Shown: in pieces, positions 14,866 through 22,265 of the stretch | How the letters are laid out: each line of letters opens with the position of its first letter | Position numbering within the stretch: the stretch's first letter is position 1 | Source: Anaerolineaceae bacterium UBA5311 | GTDB lineage: Bacteria > Chloroflexota > Anaerolineae > Anaerolineales > Anaerolineaceae | Direction: 5' to 3' | Length of the DNA stretch: 36,498 nt | NCBI GenBank assembly: GCA_002411175.1 | Contig: DHRN01000030.1 | Span: 1-36,498 of the forward strand | Program-made: the position numbers and the translations under genes | The notes under the pieces: generated by a model | Told to the model about the DNA's origin: nothing | Database searches by the model: none | What the model saw: the letters and a program-made list of their open reading frames with translations, nothing else

Positions 14866-15704
14866 TGCCAGTAAAAGTATATAAACCAAAGACTCCTGGT
14901 CAGCGCCATAAGACCAGCTATACCTTTGAAGAGATCACCAAGACGAAGCCAGAACGCAAGCTGACGGTTATCCGCAAGCAGAATGCCGGACGCAACGCCG
15001 CGGGTCGCATCACTGTTCGCCATCGCGGCGGTGGTGCCCGGCGTCAGATTCGCCTGGTGGACTTCAAGCGAGACAAGGCAAACATCCCAGCCAGAGTAGC
15101 CGCGATTGAGTATGACCCTAATCGTACAGCCCGCCTGGCTTTGTTGAATTATGTTGATGGTGAAAAACGATACATTATCGCGCCGATTGGTGTCAAAGTA
15201 GGCGACAAGCTTATGTCTGGACCAACAGCGGAAATTCGCCCCGGCAACAACTTGCCGTTGGCAAATATCCCGATAGGTACCACCATTCATGCAATCGAAC
15301 TGCAGCCCGGAAAAGGCGCCCAGATGGTGCGCTCGGCTGGAACATCAGCCCAACTGCTGGCTAAAGAAGGCAAGTATGCGCATGTCCGCATGCCAAGCGG
15401 AGAAGTACGCCTGGTTTTGCAGGAATGCAGCGCCTCGATTGGTCAGGTTGGCAACGTGGAACACAGCAACATCAAACTCGGTAAAGCAGGTCGTAAACGC
15501 CACATGGGTCGCCGTCCGACCGTGCGCGGTTCAGCGATGTCCCCAAGAGACCATCCGCATGGTGGTGGTGAAGGTAAAACCGGCATCGGTATGCCCGGTC
15601 CCAAAACCCCCTGGGGCAAGCCAGCACTGGGTTACAAGACACGCCGTAACAAGCGTTCTGATGACATGATTGTTCGCCACCGCTCCAAGGCAAAGCGCAG
15701 ATAG
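14865..15704 (+). CDS. rplB: 50S ribosomal protein L2
   Basis: L2 is a primary 23S-binding protein needed for subunit joining and peptidyl transfer. It has 279 residues. Signatures are the GRITVRHRGGGARR block near residue 45, the GRRPTVRGSAMSP block and RDHPHGGGEGK with its conserved histidine near residue 229. It follows rplW with a one-base overlap and precedes rpsS by 28 bp. Confidence 0.98.
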   Translation: MPVKVYKPKTPGQRHKTSYTFEEITKTKPERKLTVIRKQNAGRNAAGRITVRHRGGGARRQIRLVDFKRDKANIPARVAAIEYDPNRTARLALLNYVDGEKRYIIAPIGVKVGDKLMSGPTAEIRPGNNLPLANIPIGTTIHAIELQPGKGAQMVRSAGTSAQLLAKEGKYAHVRMPSGEVRLVLQECSASIGQVGNVEHSNIKLGKAGRKRHMGRRPTVRGSAMSPRDHPHGGGEGKTGIGMPGPKTPWGKPALGYKTRRNKRSDDMIVRHRSKAKRR

Positions 15705-15732
15705 CGGTTGAGAGACAGAAAAGGATTTTGAA

Positions 15733-16005
15733 ATGTCGCGATCATTGAAAAAAGGGCCATTTGTAGACCCGAAATTACTACAAAGAATAGAAGACATGAA
15801 CCAAAAAGGCGAGAAAAAGGTCATTCGCACCTGGAGCCGCGCCAGCACCATCTTCCCCCAGATGGTGGGTCATACAATCGCTGTCCACAACGGACGCCGG
15901 CACGTACCGATCTATGTTACTGAAAACATGGTTGGACACCGCCTGGGCGAATTCGCCCCAACACGTTGGTTCCGCGGTCATGTGGCTGAAAAGGGTTCAA
16001 GGTAA
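15733..16005 (+). CDS. rpsS: 30S ribosomal protein S19
   Basis: S19 is a small-subunit head protein that contacts S13 and the A-site finger. It has 90 residues with the family start MSRSLKKGPFVDPKLL, the IRTWSRASTIFPQMVGHTI core and GEFAPTR. It lies eight bp before rplV, in the standard order. Confidence 0.98.
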   Translation: MSRSLKKGPFVDPKLLQRIEDMNQKGEKKVIRTWSRASTIFPQMVGHTIAVHNGRRHVPIYVTENMVGHRLGEFAPTRWFRGHVAEKGSR

Positions 16006-16013
16006 GGTGAACT

Positions 16014-16355
16014 ATGGCACAAGAAATTACTGCAAAACTCTCTAACTTTAGAGAATCAGCCCAAAAGACCCGCCTTGTTGTTGACCTGGTGAGAGGTAAG
16101 ATGGTTACCGAAGCCCTGGACATTTTGAGCCTGACCCCTAAAAAGGCGGCAGTGCCTGTTCGCAAATTGATTTATTCGGCTATGTCCAATGCTGAAGAGA
16201 ATTTTGGCGTGAGCCGTGATGACCTCGTTGTTTACCAGATTTTCGCGGACGAAGCCCGCACCCGCAAGTGGCGCCGGTTTGGTGCACGCGGTCGATTTAA
16301 GCCAGAGTTGAGACGCAGTTCTCACGTGACCGTCATATTACGCGAAGTCGAGTAA
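16014..16355 (+). CDS. rplV: 50S ribosomal protein L22
   Basis: L22 spans the 50S particle and its beta hairpin lines the exit tunnel. It has 113 residues with QKTRLVVDLVRGK, YSAMSNAEENF and the tunnel hairpin around ARTRKWRRFGARGR. AAGGT lies just before the ATG. It lies 16 bp before rpsC. Confidence 0.97.
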   Translation: MAQEITAKLSNFRESAQKTRLVVDLVRGKMVTEALDILSLTPKKAAVPVRKLIYSAMSNAEENFGVSRDDLVVYQIFADEARTRKWRRFGARGRFKPELRRSSHVTVILREVE

Positions 16356-16371
16356 AGGTAAGGAGTAAGTT

Positions 16372-17049
16372 ATGGGTCGAAAAGTACATCCAATTGGTTT
16401 TCGTCTTGGCATCAACAAGCCCTGGTTGGGGCGTTGGTATGCCGAAGGAAAAGATTATACCGAACAATTGCACCAGGATTTGGCATTGCGTGATTTGGTT
16501 ATGAAAGAGACCGAACGTGCTGGTGTTTCGACAGTTGAAATCGAACGCTATCCGGGCAAGGTGAAAGTCACCCTGCACACTGCCAAACCCGGTATCCTGA
16601 TCGGTCGCAAAGGCGAAAACGTTAAAGAAATCAGACAGAAGCTCGAAGCACTGACCGGAAAGAAGATCGATTTGGAAGTCAAAGAGATCAAATCCGCTGA
16701 TACTGACGCTTACCTGGTTGCCCAGAACATTGCAGGTCAACTGGAGCGCCGCATCAGCTACCGCCGGGCAATGAAACGAGCGATCCAGCAGGCATTACGC
16801 CAGGGCGCTGAAGGTATCAAGATCCAGGTCGCCGGTCGTTTGTCTGGCGCCGAAATGGCACGCAGGGTCACCCTGCGTGAGGGTCGTGTGCCGCTGCAGA
16901 CACTGCGTGCGGATATTGACTTCGCCAAGGCAGCCGCCTCAACCACTTTTGGACAAATTGGTATCAAAGTCTGGATTTATAAAGGCATCGTCATGGATCA
17001 ACCCGAAGAAAAGGTTGAAACAACCGAGGGTGTTTATATTAGCGAGTAA
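16372..17049 (+). CDS. rpsC: 30S ribosomal protein S3
   Basis: S3 lies at the mRNA entry channel. It has 225 residues with the start GRKVHPIGFRLG, the KH domain motif ILIGRKGENVKEIRQKLE (about residues 75-92) and the C-terminal RLSGAEMARR block. AAGGAG precedes the ATG. Order and size are normal. Confidence 0.98.
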   Translation: MGRKVHPIGFRLGINKPWLGRWYAEGKDYTEQLHQDLALRDLVMKETERAGVSTVEIERYPGKVKVTLHTAKPGILIGRKGENVKEIRQKLEALTGKKIDLEVKEIKSADTDAYLVAQNIAGQLERRISYRRAMKRAIQQALRQGAEGIKIQVAGRLSGAEMARRVTLREGRVPLQTLRADIDFAKAAASTTFGQIGIKVWIYKGIVMDQPEEKVETTEGVYISE

Positions 17050-17076
17050 TTATCGTAACGAGTGAGGTAGCAGATT

Positions 17077-17502
17077 ATGTTGATGCCAAAGAGAGTTAAA
17101 TACCGCAAGCAGATGCGCGGTCGCATGAAGGGAAAATCCTATCGCGGCGCAGACATCAATTTCGGTGAATATGGATTGAAAGCCCTGGATTGCGGCTATA
17201 TGACCGCGCGCCAGATCGAATCCGCCCGCCGTGCGATTGTGCACGAAATGAAACGACGCGGCAAGGTGTGGATCCGGGTATTCCCGGACAAGCCCTATAC
17301 CAAGCGTGCTGCTGAAACCCGTATGGGTAAAGGCAAGGGTTCTGTGGACCACTGGGTGGCAGTAATTCGCCCCGGCAGAATTTTGTTCGAAGTCGGTGGT
17401 ACCGATGCTGAAACCGCGGCTAACGCCCTGAAGAGGGCACGTTATAAACTTGGTTTTAAAACCAAGATCGTATCTAAAGAAACATTAGGAGAAGGTTCAT
17501 GA
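17077..17502 (+). CDS. rplP: 50S ribosomal protein L16
   Basis: L16 organises the A site of the large subunit. It has 141 residues with the start MLMPKRVKYRKQMRGRMKG, the FPDKPYTKRAAETRMGKGKG block and GRILFEVGG. GAGG lies nine bases before ATG 17077. A second ATG six bases on is possible. The stop overlaps the rpmC start by four bases. Confidence 0.98.
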   Translation: MLMPKRVKYRKQMRGRMKGKSYRGADINFGEYGLKALDCGYMTARQIESARRAIVHEMKRRGKVWIRVFPDKPYTKRAAETRMGKGKGSVDHWVAVIRPGRILFEVGGTDAETAANALKRARYKLGFKTKIVSKETLGEGS

Positions 17503-17708
17503 ACGCCAAAGAAGTAAGAGAACTTTCTACGGAAGAAATTAAAACAAGACTAATGAACACCCGGCAGGAGCTGATGAACTTGCGCTTCCAGATTGTCACC
17601 GGTCAATTGACCGACACCAGCCGCTTCAAGGTTGCCCGTCGGGATATCGCCCGGCTTCAGACCATCCTCAACGAACGTGTTCGCAGTGAGAAGGAAGGTA
17701 AGAAATGA
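17499..17708 (+). CDS. rpmC: 50S ribosomal protein L29
   Basis: L29 is a small helical protein near the tunnel exit. It has 69 residues with VRELSTEEIKTRL and the family motif LMNLRFQIVTGQL, then DIARLQTILNER. It overlaps rplP and rpsQ by four bases on each side (ATGA), consistent with coupled translation. Confidence 0.97.
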   Translation: MNAKEVRELSTEEIKTRLMNTRQELMNLRFQIVTGQLTDTSRFKVARRDIARLQTILNERVRSEKEGKK

Positions 17709-18157
17709 ACAAACGCCGTCGTCTGACTGGTACCGTCAAATCCAACAAAATGGATAAGACCGTGATTGTTGAAGTAATCCGCACCTACCAGCACCCTCTG
17801 TACCAGAAGGTGGTGCGCAGTGCGAAGAATTATAAGGCTCATGATGAACTTGGCTGCAACGTTGGCGATAAAGTCGTTATCGTTGAATCCAAACCGATCT
17901 CCAAAACCGTCACCTGGGCAGTCGAAAAGATCGTCCGCCTTGAGTTGCGGCAGGAAGGTATCGAAAGCACAGAAGCAGCCATCGAAGAAGTTGAAGCTCT
18001 GGTTGCCGAGGCTGAAGAAGTACTTGCCGAAGAGATTGATGAACTTGAAGAAGAGCTTGTCGAACAACTTGAAGAAGAACTTGAAGAAGAACTTGAAGAA
18101 GAAATTATCGAAGAGCTCGCTGAAGTTGTGGAAATCGAAGAAGAGGATGCGGAATGA
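17705..18157 (+). CDS. rpsQ: 30S ribosomal protein S17 with a long acidic C-terminal tail
   Basis: S17 is a primary 16S-binding protein of the small-subunit body. The first 85-90 residues are ordinary S17: GTVKSNKMDKTVIVEV, the basic region around YQKVVRSAKNYKAHDE, and VGDKVVIVESKPISKT. The protein runs to 150 residues because of a tail of about 60 residues that is almost entirely Glu with Leu, Val, Ala and Ile, for example LEEELEEELEEE. The tail is coded partly by a 12-bp direct repeat CTTGAAGAAGAA (about 18069-18104). The frame is continuous and the stop overlaps the rplN start by four bases, so the tail is part of the gene. A Glu-rich helix on an RNA-binding protein is unexpected. It may be a surface coiled coil or a factor docking site. 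Confidence 0.95.
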   Translation: MNKRRRLTGTVKSNKMDKTVIVEVIRTYQHPLYQKVVRSAKNYKAHDELGCNVGDKVVIVESKPISKTVTWAVEKIVRLELRQEGIESTEAAIEEVEALVAEAEEVLAEEIDELEEELVEQLEEELEEELEEEIIEELAEVVEIEEEDAE

Positions 18158-18525
18158 TTCAAAAGGAAACTCGTTTAGTGGTTGCTGATAACACGGGTGC
18201 CCGCGAATTGTTGGTCATCCAGGTTGTTGGTGGTACCCGCAGGCGTTACGCAGCTGTTGGTGACATTGTCACCTGTACGGTCAAAAGCGCAACTCCGCAG
18301 TCTTCTGTTAAGAAGAGCGAAATCATCAAAGCCGTAGTCGTTCGCACTGCCAAAGCATACCGCCGACCTGATGGTTCCACCATTTGTTTCGACGATAATG
18401 CCGCTGTCGTCCTGGATAACGATGGCGTGAACCCCCGCGGAACACGTATCTTCGGACCGGTAGCGCGCGAATTGCGTGAAAAAGGCTATATGAAAATTGT
18501 TTCATTGGCTCCGGAAGTATTGTAG
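18154..18525 (+). CDS. rplN: 50S ribosomal protein L14
   Basis: L14 lies at the subunit interface, contacts L19 and is the target of the silencing factor RsfS. It has 123 residues with the start MIQKETRLVVADNTGARE, the DGVNPRGTRIFGPVARELR signature and the usual length. Its start overlaps the rpsQ stop. Confidence 0.98.
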   Translation: MIQKETRLVVADNTGARELLVIQVVGGTRRRYAAVGDIVTCTVKSATPQSSVKKSEIIKAVVVRTAKAYRRPDGSTICFDDNAAVVLDNDGVNPRGTRIFGPVARELREKGYMKIVSLAPEVL

Positions 18526-18545
18526 TCAATGACAGGAGTGTTTAA

Positions 18546-18938
18546 ATGAAGATGAAGATCCGGAAAGGTGATCGAGTTCGCGTGATGCGCGGTGATGAAG
18601 CCGATAAAAACAAAATCGGCGAAGTTATTCGCGTTTTACCGAAAGAGAACCGTGTTGTGGTTCAAGGTGTGAACCTTGTAAAAAAACATCAGAAGCAGAC
18701 TCAATCGGGCGGCAAGACGATCCCGGCAGGTATTCGTGAATTCGAAGCCCCAATCGATCTGTCTAACGTAACCCTGGTTGACCGTGCCTCTGAAAAAGAA
18801 GCCAAAGGAACCCGCCGCAAAGCCAGGGTAACCGACGAAGCCAAAGCTGAAAAGAAAGCTCCTCGCCGCAAGAGTACCAGCTCAAGCAAAGAAGAGAAAC
18901 CAAAAGCCAGCGATAAATCGGATGACAAAGGCAAATAA
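18546..18938 (+). CDS. rplX: 50S ribosomal protein L24 with a basic low-complexity tail
   Basis: L24 initiates 50S assembly by binding domain I of 23S rRNA near the tunnel exit. The KOW domain is clear: KIRKGDRVRVMRGDEADK, GEVIRVLPKENRVVVQGVN. The protein has 130 residues against roughly 105 usually. After about residue 80 the family's normal C-terminal half is replaced by a Lys/Arg/Ser/Glu-rich, probably disordered tail (KGTRRKARV to SDDKGK). AGGAG lies eight bases before ATG 18546. A second ATG at 18552 is possible. Confidence 0.95.
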   Translation: MKMKIRKGDRVRVMRGDEADKNKIGEVIRVLPKENRVVVQGVNLVKKHQKQTQSGGKTIPAGIREFEAPIDLSNVTLVDRASEKEAKGTRRKARVTDEAKAEKKAPRRKSTSSSKEEKPKASDKSDDKGK

Positions 18939-18954
18939 GTGCAGGTGAGCAGAT

Positions 18955-19500
18955 ATGAACAGACTACAAGAACATTATAAGAACGAAATCGCTCCGGCTC
19001 TGTATAAAGAGCTCGGGCTGAAAAACGTCATGCAGGTCCCCCGCATCGCCAAGGTTGTGGTCAACATTGGTGTTGGTGAAGCGTTGGATAATCCCAAGGC
19101 ATTGGACGCTGCCGTGAACGATCTGACCATCATAACCGGTCAGAAGCCTGTTGTCATCGCCGCCAAGAAAGCTATTTCCAACTTCAAACTACGCGAGGGA
19201 CGCCAGATTGGTGTCAAAGTAACCCTGCGCGGTGAAAAGATGTGGGCTTTTTTGGATCGCCTGATCAATATTGCTCTGCCCCGTGTACGTGACTTTCGCG
19301 GTATTTCAGCGGACAGTTTCGATGGTCGTGGAAACTATACCCTCGGTCTGACCGAACAATTGATTTTTACTGAGATCCAGTATGACAAAATCGATAAAGT
19401 CCGTGGGATGGAAGTCAGCATCGTCACAACTGCTGATACTGATGATCAAGCACGCGAGCTTCTGCGAAAGTTCGGCATGCCTTTCAGGAAGGATAATTAA
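18955..19500 (+). CDS. rplE: 50S ribosomal protein L5
   Basis: L5 binds 5S rRNA and contacts the P-site tRNA and S13. It has 181 residues with QVPRIAKVVVNIGVGEA, the TGQKPVVIAAKKAISNFKLREG block and the C-terminal GMEVSIVTTADTDD. Length is normal. Its TAA overlaps the next ATG by one base. Confidence 0.98.
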   Translation: MNRLQEHYKNEIAPALYKELGLKNVMQVPRIAKVVVNIGVGEALDNPKALDAAVNDLTIITGQKPVVIAAKKAISNFKLREGRQIGVKVTLRGEKMWAFLDRLINIALPRVRDFRGISADSFDGRGNYTLGLTEQLIFTEIQYDKIDKVRGMEVSIVTTADTDDQARELLRKFGMPFRKDN

Positions 19501-19682
19501 TGGCTAAAAAGTCTATGATCTATCGTGAAATGCGACGTAAATATGCGGGTCGCGTTGTCAATCGCTGCCGTGTTTGCGGCAGACCGCGTGGTTACATGCG
19601 CAAGTTCGGCTTGTGCCGCATTTGCTTCCGTGAATTAGCGCTCCAGGGCAAAATCCCTGGGGTGACCAAATCATCCTGGTAA
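19500..19682 (+). CDS. rpsZ: 30S ribosomal protein S14, zinc-binding form
   Basis: S14 is a head protein of the small subunit. This is the short C+ form of 60 residues with a zinc ribbon: Cys23, Cys26, Cys39 and Cys42 in CRVCGRP and CRICF. The longer Cys-free paralogue used in low zinc is not in this window. It overlaps rplE by one base and precedes rpsH by 20 bp. Confidence 0.98.
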   Translation: MAKKSMIYREMRRKYAGRVVNRCRVCGRPRGYMRKFGLCRICFRELALQGKIPGVTKSSW

Positions 19683-19702
19683 TTTGACCTGGAGGTATAA
19701 GA

Positions 19703-20116
19703 ATGACTATTACAGATCCAATTGCCGATATGTTGACCCGAATTCGTAATGCCGCTTCGGCTGGTAAGAGCCTGGTCGCGATCCCGAATTCGAAAATGAA
19801 AAGCGAATTAGCCCGAATTTTGGTTGAGGAAGGCTATGTCGATAGCTATGAAATCGTCGATGGTAAAACTGAAGGCACCAAAAACCTGCAGATTAAACTA
19901 AAATACATCGGCGAAAGACGCCAACGCCGTTCTCTGATCACAGGGATTCAACGCGTAAGCCGCCCTGGTCGCCGCGTTTACACTTCCAAGAAGGAAATTC
20001 CCTGGGTTCTGTCCGGGATTGGCATCGCGATTTTATCAACCCCTAAAGGGATCATGACCGGTCACCGCGCCCGTAAAATCGGCGTGGGCGGTGAGATCCT
20101 CTGCAAGGTTTGGTAG
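19703..20116 (+). CDS. rpsH: 30S ribosomal protein S8
   Basis: S8 binds the central domain of 16S rRNA and, in E. coli, represses the spc operon. It has 137 residues with DPIADMLTRIRNA, the C-terminal GIGIAILSTPKGIMTGHRAR and GGEILCKVW. GGAGGT precedes the ATG. It is a few residues longer than average, with the extra near GKTEGTKNL. Confidence 0.97.
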   Translation: MTITDPIADMLTRIRNAASAGKSLVAIPNSKMKSELARILVEEGYVDSYEIVDGKTEGTKNLQIKLKYIGERRQRRSLITGIQRVSRPGRRVYTSKKEIPWVLSGIGIAILSTPKGIMTGHRARKIGVGGEILCKVW

Positions 20117-20125
20117 GAGGAAGAA

Positions 20126-20674
20126 ATGTCGCGTATAGGAAAAATGCCCATCATCCTGCCGCAGGGTGTGGAAGTAAAAATTGACGGGAATACGGTTAAA
20201 GTAAAAGGTCCCAAAGGTGAACTGGAAGATACTTTTTCACAAGACATCAAGCTCATGCTTGAAGACGGCGCCATTACTGTAACCCGTCCCAATGACGAAC
20301 CGCGAATCAGAGCTTTGCATGGTACCACCCGTGCTTTGATCAATAACATGGTTGTTGGCTGCAGCGAAGGTTTCACCAAGGTGCTGGAATATAAAGGGGT
20401 CGGCTATCGTGCTGAGTTAACTGGGAAAGATATGGTCCTGCACCTGGGTTATTCCCACCCGATCAATGTCGAAGCCCCCGAAGGGATCACTTATGAAGTA
20501 GATGCCAAAGCCCGCACGATCAAGGTGATGGGTCGAAATCGTCACCAGGTTGGGCTGATCGCGTCCGAAATCCGTAAATTGCGACCGCCGGAACGATATC
20601 ACGGCACTGGTATTCGCTATCTGGGCGAAGAAGTTAAGCTCAAGGCTGGAAAAGCTGGAAAGACCGGTAAATAG
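20126..20674 (+). CDS. rplF: 50S ribosomal protein L6
   Basis: L6 lies near the factor-binding site and the sarcin-ricin loop. It has 182 residues with start MSRIGKMPIILPQGV, the KGPKGEL segment and the C-terminal signature RKLRPPERYHGTGIRY. GGAGGA precedes the ATG. It is nine bp from both neighbours. Confidence 0.98.
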   Translation: MSRIGKMPIILPQGVEVKIDGNTVKVKGPKGELEDTFSQDIKLMLEDGAITVTRPNDEPRIRALHGTTRALINNMVVGCSEGFTKVLEYKGVGYRAELTGKDMVLHLGYSHPINVEAPEGITYEVDAKARTIKVMGRNRHQVGLIASEIRKLRPPERYHGTGIRYLGEEVKLKAGKAGKTGK

Positions 20675-20683
20675 AGGTAGACA

Positions 20684-21049
20684 ATGGCTAAGAAATCAAG
20701 AAATCAAGCTCGACTACATCGCCACGCGCGTGTGCGCAAGAAGATTTTTGGCACTCCAGAACGTCCTCGACTGAACGTTTTCCGCAGCATCACTGAAATC
20801 TATGCACAGATCATTGATGACCACAGCGGCACTACACTCGTCTCGGCTTCCAGCATCGATTCCGGGCTGCGTGATGCAGTCCAGGGAAAAACCAGGCTGG
20901 AACAAGCCCGGATGGTTGGTGAAGAAATCGCCAAACGCGCCAGGGAGAAAGGCATCACCTCAGTGGTGATGGACCGTGGCGGCTACATTTACACCGGTCG
21001 GGTAAAGTCTTTGGCTGAAGGCGCCCGTAAGGGTGGACTGGAGTTCTAA
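20684..21049 (+). CDS. rplR: 50S ribosomal protein L18
   Basis: L18 binds 5S rRNA with L5. It has 121 residues with HARVRKKIFGTPERPRLNVF, IYAQIIDD and the C-terminal DRGGYIYTGRVKSLAEGAR. GAGGT precedes the ATG. Normal length and order. Confidence 0.98.
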   Translation: MAKKSRNQARLHRHARVRKKIFGTPERPRLNVFRSITEIYAQIIDDHSGTTLVSASSIDSGLRDAVQGKTRLEQARMVGEEIAKRAREKGITSVVMDRGGYIYTGRVKSLAEGARKGGLEF

Positions 21050-21060
21050 AAGAGGATATT

Positions 21061-21585
21061 ATGGATGACTTTCAATCATTAGAACCACAATTTGACGAAC
21101 GAGTAATTGATATTGCCCGCGTGGCTAAAGTTGTGAAGGGCGGTCGCCGCTTTTCATTCCGGGTCACGATTGTCGTTGGCGATAATAACGGGAATGTCGG
21201 TTTGGGAATTGGAAAAGCAGGCGCTGTGCCGGATGCTATGCGCAAAGCGACCGAACGTGCCTATAAGAATATGCACAAGGTCAGCCTTTTGGGGACAACA
21301 ATTGCCCACGAGGTGATCGGCACCCAGAGCGGCGCAAAAGTCCTGCTCAAACCCGCTTCCCTTGGTACCGGCGTGATTGCCGCAGGTGGCGTCCGCGCTG
21401 TATGCGAAGCTGCGGGTATTAAAGATATTCTGACCAAGTCATTGGGCAGCGCCAATATGCTCAATATCGTCCAGGCGACCTTTGACGCGCTTTCACAATT
21501 GAAATCGCCCCAGGTTGTTGCCGCGGAACGCGGTAAGGCGATTGAAGATGTAACCCCTTATTGGGAACGGAGGAAAAATGGCTAA
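21061..21585 (+). CDS. rpsE: 30S ribosomal protein S5
   Basis: S5 lies at the mRNA entry and affects accuracy. It has 174 residues with VAKVVKGGRRFSFRV, GNVGLGIGKAGAVPDAMRKA and the C-terminal GTGVIAAGGVRAVCEAAGI. The stop overlaps the rpmD start by eight bases. Confidence 0.98.
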   Translation: MDDFQSLEPQFDERVIDIARVAKVVKGGRRFSFRVTIVVGDNNGNVGLGIGKAGAVPDAMRKATERAYKNMHKVSLLGTTIAHEVIGTQSGAKVLLKPASLGTGVIAAGGVRAVCEAAGIKDILTKSLGSANMLNIVQATFDALSQLKSPQVVAAERGKAIEDVTPYWERRKNG

Positions 21586-21784
21586 GAAAAAAGGCAAAAT
21601 CCTTCGGGTCAAGCAAGTTAAGAGCGGAATTGGTTACACCGTCCGCACTAAAAATACACTCAAAGCCCTGGGCTTCCGCAATGTTGGCGATGTCGTCGAA
21701 CATAAGGAAAATGACGCCCTGTTAGGCATGCTGGATAAGGTTTCCCATTTGGTCGAAATCGAAACAGTCGATGAGGAGAAGTAA
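21578..21784 (+). CDS. rpmD: 50S ribosomal protein L30
   Basis: L30 is a small large-subunit protein near 5S rRNA. It has 68 residues with the basic N-terminus, KVKSGIGYTVRTKNTLKALGF-type core and the VEHKENDALLGMLDKVSHLV end. It overlaps rpsE by eight bases and is two bp from rplO. Confidence 0.95.
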   Translation: MAKKKGKILRVKQVKSGIGYTVRTKNTLKALGFRNVGDVVEHKENDALLGMLDKVSHLVEIETVDEEK

Positions 21785-21786
21785 AA

Positions 21787-22248
21787 ATGCAGTTACACGA
21801 TCTTAAACCCAACGAAGGGTCAAAAAAGAGTCGCAAACGCGTAGGTCGTGGCATGAGCAGCGGTCATGGCAAAACAGCCGGACGTGGTACCAAGGGTCAG
21901 GGCGCCCGCACCAGCGGCGGCGTTCGTCTCTACCATATGGGCGGTAACCTGCCGTTCTATCGCAAGCTGCCCTTCCTGCGTGGTGTCGGTTTTACACCGC
22001 ACAACCGCGTCCGTTATGCTGAGGTCAACCTGGATTCTCTGCAGGATTTCAAGGATGGCAGCGAGATCACCCCTGAGATTCTCAAAGAAGCCGGCTTGTT
22101 GAAAAAAGGAAAAATGTTACCGATCAAGATTATGGGGCGCGGTGAAGTAAAAGTCGCCTTGAAAGTGAAAGCCCACAAGGTAACAGAAGGTGCCCGCCAG
22201 AAGATTGAACAAGCTGGAGGAAGCATCGAGACCCTCGAGCTTTCATAG
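21787..22248 (+). CDS. rplO: 50S ribosomal protein L15
   Basis: L15 is a late-assembly protein deep in the 50S particle. It has 153 residues with start MQLHDLKPNEGSKKSRKRVG, the glycine-rich SSGHGKTAGRGTKGQGAR segment and the C-terminal KVTEGARQKIEQAGGSIE. GAGGAG precedes the ATG. It lies 17 bp before secY. Confidence 0.98.
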   Translation: MQLHDLKPNEGSKKSRKRVGRGMSSGHGKTAGRGTKGQGARTSGGVRLYHMGGNLPFYRKLPFLRGVGFTPHNRVRYAEVNLDSLQDFKDGSEITPEILKEAGLLKKGKMLPIKIMGRGEVKVALKVKAHKVTEGARQKIEQAGGSIETLELS

Positions 22249-22265
22249 GAACAGGAGAACATTTC

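Noticed and set aside
17839..18162. Serine-rich minus-strand frame opposite rpsQ
   Set aside because: It is the complement of the Glu-rich codons of the S17 tail. The plus frame has the S17 core and coupled stop.
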